This document shows positions 1 to 6,337 of a stretch of 8,070 bases of DNA, piece by piece. Source of the DNA: an uncultured Clostridia bacterium (GTDB taxonomy: Bacteria; Bacillota; Clostridia; Oscillospirales; CAG-272); contig CANQXN010000076.1 of NCBI GenBank assembly GCA_947627815.1, positions 1 through 8,070 on the forward strand. The letters are read 5' to 3'. The notes beneath the pieces were generated by a model. The model did no database searches, had not been told where the DNA came from, and saw only the letters and a program-made list of their open reading frames with translations. Both the position numbers and the translations under genes were made by a program. How positions within the stretch are numbered: the stretch's first letter is position 1; every line of letters starts with the position of its first letter.

Positions 1-2301
1 ACGGCTGAAAGTCGTGCTTCCCGTTGTGAGTGATCCGCTGTAAAGAGAAGTACAAGTGATGCCGAGATTCGTTCTGGCTGTGGCTGCCGAAGTCGCGCCC
101 GTGCCGCCGTTGGCAACAGCGACTGTGCCTGTGACATTCGCTGCTTTACCGCTGAAGTTACCACTTGTATTGAAGTACACCGTGGTCGTTGTATTCGTCC
201 CGGCATTATAGTTCGCATCAGTTGCATAGGAAATATACAGATTGCTTGACAGCGTTCCGATGTCATATGAGCCGCTTGCAGATTTAACGGAGAAAATTGG
301 GAAAAAAGATGATGTATTCGGCTGTGTCTTTACTCTCGTAACCGCATAATCGCGACCATTGATCCACGAACACCCATTTCCGCTCCTCGCAATCTGCCCG
401 GTAATATCAGCCCCGGTAGTCGGAACTGCTCCGAGGTTCGTACACGCCGCCGCAGCAGTTGTCGCACCCGTACCGCCTTTGCTGATGGCTACCGTGCCGG
501 ACAGCTTGCTTGCGGCGAGTGTGCCGGATAGCGTAGTTGCCGTGAGCGTTCCGCTGACCTTCGCATCACCCACGACATCCAAAGCAACAGTCGGAGTCGG
601 TGTGTTGATACCGACCTTTTGCTTACGGAGAGCAACAAGCGGTGTACCCTGCGGAACAACGAAATAGAGATCGAGTGCCGCAGCGGTGCTTAACTTGTCG
701 CATATCTGAAGATGAAAGTCATAGGACGAGCCGGACGGCAGATCGCAGAGTTCCAGATTGCTGTAGGAGAACGACGTTCCGCTGACCGTTACCGCCGACA
801 GGATACTCGTATATGATCCGTAGGAGGATGCGCTTGTCAGCTTATATCGGTATCGCACATACAGCAGACTGTTTTTATTGGTGCCGCCAATCGTGATCGG
901 CGAAAACGAGCCGTTGAATATGAGCTGCATCTCCGTTTCGATGTCATTGGTTCGCCGAAGCGAAACAGAGGACATCTTCGGACTTGCGTATGCGACCACG
1001 GTGATGTTTTTTGTAACGCTTGCCGTATAGCCCCGGCTGTCCGTGACCGTAACCACAACAGCCACCGTGCCGCTTTTGGAAACCGCTCCGACCGTGATTG
1101 CCGCTCCCGTGGTATTGGAAACGCTCACGCCGTTGCAGGTCGCGGTGTAGCTTGCTATGGACGCTCCGTTCTTCGCCGTTGCCGTTTCGGGTGTGACCTG
1201 CAGTTTGGAGTACCCTTGAATGAAATATTGGTCGTTACCGGTTATCGCCGTGGTGGTGGAATAACTGTCCTTATAAGTAAATGTCGAAAAGGTCGGCGCG
1301 GAATTCGCCGAGGTGGTCTGCACCGTTGCCGTTGCCGTGGAAGCCGTTCCGATCTGCGTTGACCCGCTCATCGTTGCAAGGGAGAATGTACCCGTGAACG
1401 ATTTTATGGAAGCCATATACGACAAAAGGTCTGACCGCTGTGTCGAGGTCAGAGTTATTGTCCTCGCAGCGGTTCCCGTCGACCATGACAAACCGCTGAT
1501 GGTAAGGTATGTGGACGATCCGTTTTTGAGGGTCAATGCGTGGGTATAGGATGAATTGTAAACCGTCACATTCAAGGAAATCGTAACGGTCGAATTGTCC
1601 GCTGTCGCCGTTGAAACGCTGTTCAACACAGAACCGCCGAGCGTAGTCACGGAAACAGCCGAAGATGTGCCGTAGACCTGATTGCTCTTTTTCCTTGCTC
1701 TGACCTTTACGGAATAGGTCGTGTTCGGAGAGAGCGAGGACAGCGTAACCGAAGCGGATGTTCCGGCGGTCGTTGAGAACTGCGTCCAGGAAGAGCCGCC
1801 GTTCGTACTGTACTGCCAGATGTCGGAAGTAGCGGACGAGGTAGCTGAAATCTTGAATCCGCTTGCCGTAACACTTGAAGTGCTGAAAGATACCGTGGGA
1901 GCGGTTCGGTCAATGCTGTCAAGGTTGACGGTCGTGGATGCGGTAATCGTTCCGACATAAGTGCCGGAATACGTACCACTGAACCGCCAGGAAGCAGACA
2001 GAGGAATGTTGGTAGCCGTACCCGTCGAAGTGTGATTGACACGGACGATCTTTGACTTCAGCAACTTGTTCTTATAGCCGGAGGTGTAGTCCTTGATTGC
2101 CGCCGCCGTATAGGTCTCCGAGGTGCCGTTTATCGCAATGGTGGAGTCGCTTCTTTCGCCGACTTCAATGGTGTAGTAATGCAGATAGACATTGAGAGTC
2201 ACATCGGAGTAGTTTCCCGTGACCGACTGCGTTGCCGACCATGTGCAGTACAGACCAAAATTATTGACCGGGTAGTTTTGAAACTCACCGCTTAATGCCA
2301 T
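1..2301 (-). CDS. DUF859-like phage minor structural protein / tail fibre (3'-partial)
   Basis: 767 codons are open without a stop to the left edge, so the C-terminus is outside the window. The start at 2301 follows AAGGAGG with a six-base spacer and overlaps the end of the previous gene. Residues 1-130 (MALSGEFQNY, then FGLYCTWSATQ and NVYLHYYTIEV) resemble the N-terminal region of siphovirus DUF859 minor structural proteins. At about 133-220 is a fibronectin type III domain (DRTAPTVSFS, WQYSTNGGSSW, LSPNTTYSVKVRARKK). At about 222-560 are further Ser/Thr-rich beta domains, including VVTVTDSRGYTASVTK. From about 565 the sequence changes to fibre type: KVGINTPTPTVALDVVGDAK, then two copies of a GGTGAT...NLG motif at 606-624 and 729-747. 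Such motifs mark the shafts of trimeric tail fibres. The role is probably host adhesion. No enzymatic motif is visible; the receptor-binding tip is probably in the missing C-terminus. Confidence 0.82.
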   Translation of the reverse strand, partial: MALSGEFQNYPVNNFGLYCTWSATQSVTGNYSDVTLNVYLHYYTIEVGERSDSTIAINGTSETYTAAAIKDYTSGYKNKLLKSKIVRVNHTSTGTATNIPLSASWRFSGTYSGTYVGTITASTTVNLDSIDRTAPTVSFSTSSVTASGFKISATSSATSDIWQYSTNGGSSWTQFSTTAGTSASVTLSSLSPNTTYSVKVRARKKSNQVYGTSSAVSVTTLGGSVLNSVSTATADNSTVTISLNVTVYNSSYTHALTLKNGSSTYLTISGLSWSTGTAARTITLTSTQRSDLLSYMASIKSFTGTFSLATMSGSTQIGTASTATATVQTTSANSAPTFSTFTYKDSYSTTTAITGNDQYFIQGYSKLQVTPETATAKNGASIASYTATCNGVSVSNTTGAAITVGAVSKSGTVAVVVTVTDSRGYTASVTKNITVVAYASPKMSSVSLRRTNDIETEMQLIFNGSFSPITIGGTNKNSLLYVRYRYKLTSASSYGSYTSILSAVTVSGTSFSYSNLELCDLPSGSSYDFHLQICDKLSTAAALDLYFVVPQGTPLVALRKQKVGINTPTPTVALDVVGDAKVSGTLTATTLSGTLAASKLSGTVAISKGGTGATTAAAACTNLGAVPTTGADITGQIARSGNGCSWINGRDYAVTRVKTQPNTSSFFPIFSVKSASGSYDIGTLSSNLYISYATDANYNAGTNTTTTVYFNTSGNFSGKAANVTGTVAVANGGTGATSAATARTNLGITCTSLYSGSLTTGSTTFSR
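61..117 (-). repeat. Tail-fibre repeat, copy 2 (GGTGAT...NLG motif)
   Basis: Encodes VANGGTGATSAATARTNLG, residues 729-747 of the fibre protein. It matches copy 1 at the GGTGAT core and at the terminal TNLG. The segment between the copies (about residues 625-728) is a beta-rich insert with WINGRDYAVTRVKTQ and TTTTVYFNTSGNFSGKAAN. Confidence 0.8.
430..486 (-). repeat. Tail-fibre repeat, copy 1 (GGTGAT...NLG motif)
   Basis: Encodes ISKGGTGATTAAAACTNLG, residues 606-624 of the fibre protein. This motif is common in phage tail fibres and precedes variable receptor-binding segments. The related copy lies 123 codons downstream in the same gene. The repeat is conserved as protein much more than as DNA. 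Confidence 0.8.
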
Positions 2302-2307
2302 AATGCT

Positions 2308-2314
2308 CCTCCTT
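2308..2314 (-). promoter_or_regulatory. Ribosome binding site of the fibre gene
   Basis: AAGGAGG with a six-base spacer to the ATG at 2301. It is the strongest Shine-Dalgarno site in the window and lies immediately after the stop of the preceding gene, which suggests coupled translation. It fixes the start of a gene that has no stop within the window. Confidence 0.85.
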
Positions 2315-2316
2315 CC

Positions 2317-3405
2317 TTAATCAAGTATGACGATGTTCAAGCCCTCGGAGGCGGTAGGCATCGGCACGAATTTCGTCTTGCCGACCGTCAGTTCGCCGTC
2401 AACCGTGGTCTTTTTCGTCTGGGTTTCGTCTTTGTTCAAAGTGAAGATTTTCTCTTCGTTGTAGTAGCCGGAAAACTCCGTGTTTGTGATGACCGTCCGC
2501 TGCGAGGATGCGGCATTGGAAACCTCGATGCCCCTGTGGTCGATTTTGACCTCTTCGGTATAAATCTCATTGGGAGCGGGAGTCCATTTGTGAACTGCGT
2601 TTCCTTCGGCAAGCATCATATCCGAGACATACAGATCGGCATATCGGTTGTAGATATACAGCGTGATCGTGCTGTCCTGCACATCGTCAAGAACAAAGCT
2701 GTATTCCGTCCAACCAAAGGTCGAGGTCGTATTGAAGGCATAAGCATATTTGTTTCCGTTATACTGAAGCCTTGCGTAGCTTGAATAGCTTGCCGTAGTC
2801 TTTTTCGCGCGGAGCGAAAATACATACGAACCGCCCGTCACCAGACCTGTGATGATCTGCTGAAGCGTAGAGGATGAGCCAAGCTTGAAGCAGGAGTCCG
2901 AGGTGGTATTGTTCTGAACATCGGTCGATGAATCTGTCTCCACAGTTCCCGAATAAGTCCAGTCATCCGTTATGCCATTCAGTCCCGCAGAGTTTTTGAT
3001 GAAGTTGATACCGCCGACATACTGCCTCTCAACCGCAAGTGAAAGACCGTCCACGGTATGTTCCAGTTCGGAAATGCGTCCCTCGGCGGCAAGCACCTTC
3101 TGCTGCTCCTCCGTCAGATCTCCGCTGACCGTTTCGACCGTCTGCGTGAGGTTTGAAACATAGCTGTTCAAACCATCCACGGACTGCTGGAACTCGGCGC
3201 TCTTGGTGGTCAGCGTGGAAACGGTCGTGCGTAGGTTTTCCAGATTGTTTTGTACGACCCACGCAGAACCGTTCCATATCATCGTTTCGGGCGGTGTGAC
3301 ATTGGTGTTGACCCAGAGCTGTCCCATATACGGATTTTCCGGCGCGGTATCGCTTGTGGTGACATCACAAAGGCTTGTGATGGTAAACTGCGCAACAGCT
3401 CTCAT
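2317..3405 (-). CDS. Baseplate / receptor-binding protein with coiled coil and carbohydrate-binding-like domain
   Basis: 362 residues. The start at 3405 is supported by AAGGCGG seven bases upstream, overlapping the previous stop. Residues 1-50 form a short anchor (MRAVAQFTI, then APENPYMGQLWVNTNVTPP and WNGSAWV), a layout seen at the N-terminus of many Firmicute phage tail proteins. At about 53-127 is a heptad-like, Leu/Val-rich coiled coil (LENLRTTVSTLTTK, ISELEHTVDGLSLAVE), suggesting a trimer. At about 130-278 is a jelly-roll, carbohydrate-binding-like domain: NFIKNSAGLNG, DDWTYSGTVE, SYVFSLRAKK and the closing LYVSDMMLAEGNAVHKWTPAP. At about 285-362 is a shaft-like end with HRGIEVSN and DGELTVGKTKF. 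It probably binds host surface glycans. It lies between the Ig-like protein and the fibre in an apparent operon. The domain classes are judged from sequence pattern only. Confidence 0.8.
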   Translation of the reverse strand: MRAVAQFTITSLCDVTTSDTAPENPYMGQLWVNTNVTPPETMIWNGSAWVVQNNLENLRTTVSTLTTKSAEFQQSVDGLNSYVSNLTQTVETVSGDLTEEQQKVLAAEGRISELEHTVDGLSLAVERQYVGGINFIKNSAGLNGITDDWTYSGTVETDSSTDVQNNTTSDSCFKLGSSSTLQQIITGLVTGGSYVFSLRAKKTTASYSSYARLQYNGNKYAYAFNTTSTFGWTEYSFVLDDVQDSTITLYIYNRYADLYVSDMMLAEGNAVHKWTPAPNEIYTEEVKIDHRGIEVSNAASSQRTVITNTEFSGYYNEEKIFTLNKDETQTKKTTVDGELTVGKTKFVPMPTASEGLNIVILD

Positions 3406-3412
3406 GGAATCA

Positions 3413-3419
3413 CCGCCTT
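3413..3419 (-). promoter_or_regulatory. Ribosome binding site of the carbohydrate-binding-like protein gene
   Basis: AAGGCGG, seven bases before the ATG at 3405. Its first bases are part of the upstream TAA stop codon. It is one mismatch from AAGGAGG. Confidence 0.65.
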
Positions 3420-4497
3420 ACAGAACGACAACGACCATGAAGGTTGCCTTGGTATCGACATCCGAGCCGGAGACCGAGAGGGTCTTGCCGGTCTTGGTGC
3501 CGCTCGTACCCCAGGAGGTGTCGATAGTGCCGTCCTTTTTATATTTCGTCCAGGTGTATGCGCCGGTCCCTGCGGAATCGATTTCCTCGCCCGCCTGATA
3601 GCAGACCGCCGTCAGCACGGTCGAACCTTCGCCGTTCTTGAATACATCGCCGCCCGTAGAAGTCACGACCACTTGGATGGGGTCGGAGTTGTCGATGAAG
3701 GTGGCAACATCATAGAACTTGGTATTGTAGGTAGCGGAAGCCGAGTCCGTATCCTTGGCGCAGCATTTGAGAACCGCATAGCTGTCGACCGCCGCAGCGT
3801 AAAGCGTAATGGTGGCGGTAGTCGTGCCGGAATACTGCCCGGAGGTATCAGTCAGCTTTCTCCAGCCCACACCGAAGTCGGCATCATATCCGGGCGAAGA
3901 GGACGAGGTGACGGACGGGTCCATCATTGCCCACTTGTAGGTAACGTTGGTGGTGTCCACGGTCGAGCCTCTCCACAGTTCCGCTTTTGCGGTAAGAGAA
4001 GCCACCTCGGTGTTCTTGAACACATTACCGCTCGGCGTGGTGACGATAAGGTCAACGATGCCGGAGCCGTTTACGACTCTTGAAAGCGAAATGGTAATGG
4101 GGTGCGTAAGCGTAAGTCCTGTGCTGTCATCCCTGTAGGTAACCACGCAGCGGTAATCCATACCGGGAAGTCCCGCCATCGTGTTTTTCTTGATGGTAAG
4201 GATGTGGCTCTTCGTACCGCTCAAGCCATAGGTGGTGTTGGCGGTAATCGCCGTAGTGCTTGAACCCTCGTACCACTTGACCTGTGTGACATTCGCCGAG
4301 GTAATCTGGTCGGTAGTCGTACCGATGATATACAGACTCGGAGTCAGCACCATATTCGTGGAAGTCCAGTCCGGGGAGTAACTTCCGTTGTCCGGGTTAT
4401 ACATCTGCGTTTTCGCAAGGTTCGAGCCGATGAATCCCGTGAGGGTAAGCGCGTCATTGTAGTCAATAATCGTAAATTGACCCTGTGCTCTGCTCAT
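3418..4497 (-). CDS. Modular Ig-like baseplate / minor structural protein
   Basis: 359 residues. The start at 4497 is chosen because AAAGGAG lies seven bases upstream and overlaps the Tal stop codon; an ATG 16 codons further up would extend into Tal and has no such site. Residues 1-20 begin MSRAQGQFTIIDYND, an N-terminal motif resembling that of the next protein and probably a baseplate anchor (inferred). Residues about 25-147 are beta-rich with an Ig-like look (TNMVLTPSLYIIGTT, VKWYEG, YRCVVTYRDD). At about 148-255 is a module starting VDLIVTTPSGNVFKNTE, and at about 274-359 another starting IQVVVTSTGGDVFKNGE. Both resemble the C-terminal module of Tal. Such Ig-like domains in tail proteins usually bind cell-surface carbohydrate weakly. 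No enzyme motif is seen. It is probably a virion baseplate protein assembling on Tal; the specific role is inferred from position. Confidence 0.8.
   Translation of the reverse strand: MSRAQGQFTIIDYNDALTLTGFIGSNLAKTQMYNPDNGSYSPDWTSTNMVLTPSLYIIGTTTDQITSANVTQVKWYEGSSTTAITANTTYGLSGTKSHILTIKKNTMAGLPGMDYRCVVTYRDDSTGLTLTHPITISLSRVVNGSGIVDLIVTTPSGNVFKNTEVASLTAKAELWRGSTVDTTNVTYKWAMMDPSVTSSSSPGYDADFGVGWRKLTDTSGQYSGTTTATITLYAAAVDSYAVLKCCAKDTDSASATYNTKFYDVATFIDNSDPIQVVVTSTGGDVFKNGEGSTVLTAVCYQAGEEIDSAGTGAYTWTKYKKDGTIDTSWGTSGTKTGKTLSVSGSDVDTKATFMVVVVL
3421..3680 (-). other. Ig-like module C (C-terminus of the Ig-like protein)
   Basis: Begins IQVVVTSTGGDVFKNGE, with the core AYTWTKYKKDG and closing strand DTKATFMVVVVL. 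Its overall layout is closest to the Tal module, and like that module it ends its protein. Confidence 0.7.
3735..4056 (-). other. Ig-like module B (middle of the Ig-like protein)
   Basis: Begins VDLIVTTPSGNVFKNTE; the core includes VTYKWAMMD and GWRKLTD, with a closing strand DSYAVLKCCAKD. It is longer than modules A and C because of a Ser-rich insertion around SSSSPGYDADFG. Boundaries are approximate. Confidence 0.65.
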
Positions 4498-4504
4498 AAT
4501 AAAA

Positions 4505-4511
4505 CTCCTTT
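4505..4511 (-). promoter_or_regulatory. Ribosome binding site of the Ig-like protein gene
   Basis: AAAGGAG, seven bases before the ATG at 4497 and sharing a base with the Tal TGA stop. It decides between the start at 4497 and the longer alternative at 4545. Confidence 0.8.
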
Positions 4512-6130
4512 CAGCCAAGCAAGCTGGCTCTTGTAGTTGTGTCAATGAGGTCGCAGAAGAAGGTTGCGCTCACATTGACATCAGCCGTTGTGATTTCTAT
4601 AGATTTCGTACCGCCGAAATGGGCGGCATTCCACTCTTCATCGGCTTCTTCATCATCCGACACCCTTGTCCAGATGAATTGGTTCGGATCGAGCGTGTCG
4701 GTGATATTCTCATCCCAGGAGAACACCATTGCCGAAAGTGTGGTGTGGATTTCGTTGTTCTTGAAGATGTTTCCATTGCTTGAGGTAATGACAAGGCGGT
4801 ACATCTTCTGGTCTTCGATGACTTCGACTCGGTCGGATACCTCTTCCACCTGCGTGGTAGTTGCGTATGCGGAGAGGTGGATTTCGCCGCTCTCCAAATC
4901 CCACCAGGAGGAACCGTCCTGCGAAGAAAGCACCCCGGCTTTGATGATGTTCGCCACGAGAGAGCCGGAAGTGATGAAGTCGGCTACGATCTGCCCGTCG
5001 GAGGTGATTGCCGTTTCGTAGGGTCCGTTGTAGCCGTTATCCGAAAAGCCGAGACCGCCGAGATTCCACCGCCATACATTGACGGCGCTCTCGATGTCCG
5101 GCGTATCAAGGATAAGCAGTTCATAAGGCTTTCCGCTGTCGGCATCCGTGTGGATAACGACATAACCGCCGCTTTGACCCGTGATAAGGCTCGTAGCAGT
5201 TTTGATTGCGGAGTTTATAAGCGCCGGGAAGCGGTCGACTTTTGCGGAAACGGACTCCGCTGCGGTTTGCGCTGCCGTGACATTATTGATGAGGTTCGCC
5301 TTTGAACTGCCGAGCGTGATGGAAACATACTTCTCCGCAAGGGTGTCGTACACAGTCTTGATGACCTTAGCCTTTGAAGTGATGCCCAGAAGCGAGTGCC
5401 GGATTGTGACAGTATCGCAGAGAGATACACGCTCAAGGACTGCGGCATATTCCGGCTGTTTCCACAAAGGCTCAAAGGCTACCGTCAGCGTAGGCATAGC
5501 CACACCCATAGGGTTTGCCGACAGATAGTTGTTTGCCTTTGCCCGGAGCATTTCCATCGTGATCTCGGTGCCGTAGTCAAAGGACTCCGTAAAGTCCTTG
5601 ATAAGGGTTTTATCCTGCACGAGTGTGCTGTCCGTTATCGGGAGAAGCACCTCCGGCAGAGTGATGACGGTTTCCGTTCCGTCCTCGGCGGTCTGCACCG
5701 CGTATGGGAGCATATCCGTATAGGCCTCGGTATTGTCGTTGTCATGCTCCATTGAAGTGAGGTTCTTGCCGTATTCGATGACCACACCCGTATGCTGACC
5801 GCGTCCCTGATGATGTTTGACGAGGAAGTTATCCCATTCAAACTCACCGCCCCACAGATCGAGGAACGAACCTGCGGTGCCGCCGAGACAGGCACGGACA
5901 CTTTTTGGCTTGGACACCGAGAACGGTTTTGCCGCCGAGTAGTCCGTCTGGCAGGTGAAATTGTGTTCGGTTGCCGTATTTGCAAAAAGCCTCTCCATCG
6001 CAAGGGACGGAGAGATGCTTTCCGATGACCACAGCAGAGCCGCAACGTTGGACAGATCATAGGAGAGGTGCTGCGCATACACCGTGACGATACCGTTCAG
6101 CGGTGTCGTGATGCGGTAAATGCGGAACAT
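4511..6130 (-). CDS. Tal / prophage tail endopeptidase-family baseplate protein, start codon lost
   Basis: This is the tail-associated protein that follows Dit in Gram-positive siphoviruses (Prophage_tail or anti-receptor minor structural family). It forms the trimeric tip below Dit and contacts the cell surface. The coordinates start at the first ATG in frame, but family-like sequence continues upstream to about 6322 with no start codon. Residues from this ATG: about 1-285 is the structural N-terminal region, with FRIYRITTPLNGIVTVYAQH, CLGGTAGSFLDLWGGE and GVVIEYGKNLTSMEHDND. At about 300-425 is a linker typical of these proteins, including VWRWNLGGLGFSDNGYNGPY and IVADFITSGSL. At about 443-539 is an Ig-like module starting YRLVITSSNGNIFKNNE. 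No M23, NlpC/P60 or lysozyme-like catalytic domain is visible, so it may be purely structural. No ribosome binding site precedes 6130, so normal translation is unlikely unless the break is a sequence artefact. Confidence 0.75.
   Translation of the reverse strand: MFRIYRITTPLNGIVTVYAQHLSYDLSNVAALLWSSESISPSLAMERLFANTATEHNFTCQTDYSAAKPFSVSKPKSVRACLGGTAGSFLDLWGGEFEWDNFLVKHHQGRGQHTGVVIEYGKNLTSMEHDNDNTEAYTDMLPYAVQTAEDGTETVITLPEVLLPITDSTLVQDKTLIKDFTESFDYGTEITMEMLRAKANNYLSANPMGVAMPTLTVAFEPLWKQPEYAAVLERVSLCDTVTIRHSLLGITSKAKVIKTVYDTLAEKYVSITLGSSKANLINNVTAAQTAAESVSAKVDRFPALINSAIKTATSLITGQSGGYVVIHTDADSGKPYELLILDTPDIESAVNVWRWNLGGLGFSDNGYNGPYETAITSDGQIVADFITSGSLVANIIKAGVLSSQDGSSWWDLESGEIHLSAYATTTQVEEVSDRVEVIEDQKMYRLVITSSNGNIFKNNEIHTTLSAMVFSWDENITDTLDPNQFIWTRVSDDEEADEEWNAAHFGGTKSIEITTADVNVSATFFCDLIDTTTRASLLG
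4535..4804 (-). other. Ig-like module A (C-terminus of Tal)
   Basis: Begins MYRLVITSSNGNIFKNNE and ends near VSATFFCDLID. It shares the pattern V-T-[ST]-x-x-G-[ND]-x-F-K-N-x-E with two modules in the next gene, then an A-x-V strand, a [FY]-x-W-T/K strand near the middle and a closing A-T-F strand. It probably arose by module duplication among adjacent baseplate genes. Confidence 0.7.
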
Positions 6131-6337
6131 CTGGTCGTTTGCGGTGTCGTTGGGTTTTGCCTTTACGAGCCGCTCGGTCTTTATCTCCTCATAGAATTGT
6201 CCGTTTGTCGGATATTTGAAAACGCACTCAAAGGCACCGTTACGCTCTTCCGTGACCTCGCACGAGGTACAGTTGCGGAGAACGCCGATGCCGAATGAGG
6301 TGAAACTGGTGGCGTCCGCTTTGACACCACCTTGGTG
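6131..6337 (-). pseudogene. Orphaned N-terminal coding sequence of Tal (no start codon)
   Basis: Read in the Tal frame, this stretch is open for 69 codons from the TGA at 6338-6340 to the ATG at 6130. It encodes the expected Tal N-terminus: ADATSFTSFGIGVLRNC, then CEVTEERNGAFECVFKYP, then IKTERLVKAKPNDTANDQ leading into FRIYR. Family members normally have only about six residues (of the type M-I-P-I-x-Y) before the KADATSF equivalent, so almost nothing but the start is missing. None of the 69 codons is ATG, GTG or TTG. The same bases also encode the out-of-frame C-terminal tail of the upstream fusion ORF. A +1 shift (loss of one base, or gain of two) near 6330 would be needed to join Dit to Tal. 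Confidence 0.7.

Noticed and set aside
359..667. Plus-strand reading frame of 102 codons opposite the fibre gene
   Set aside because: It mirrors the repetitive Ala/Ser/Thr codons of the fibre and has no start signals.
1..800. Diversity-generating retroelement target in the fibre gene
   Set aside because: No template repeat, reverse transcriptase or adenine-biased variable repeat is visible; the fibre C-terminus where one would sit is outside the window.
3250..4083. Long plus-strand reading frame of 277 codons
   Set aside because: It lies antisense across two well-supported minus-strand genes, has no ribosome binding site and has a low-complexity, Arg/Gly-rich composition typical of a shadow frame.
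4513..4529. Short inverted repeat AGCCA...TGGCT at the end of Tal as a terminator
   Set aside because: The stem is only 5 bp, lies inside the last Tal codons, and is followed by the next gene's ribosome binding site rather than a T-run.
4498..4545. Upstream ATG at 4545 as the start of the Ig-like protein
   Set aside because: It would overlap Tal and lacks a Shine-Dalgarno site; the start at 4497 has AAAGGAG at good spacing and begins with a family-like N-terminus.
4539..5021. Plus-strand reading frame of 160 codons opposite Tal
   Set aside because: Antisense shadow of a conserved Tal region; the product is Ser-rich with no recognisable family features.
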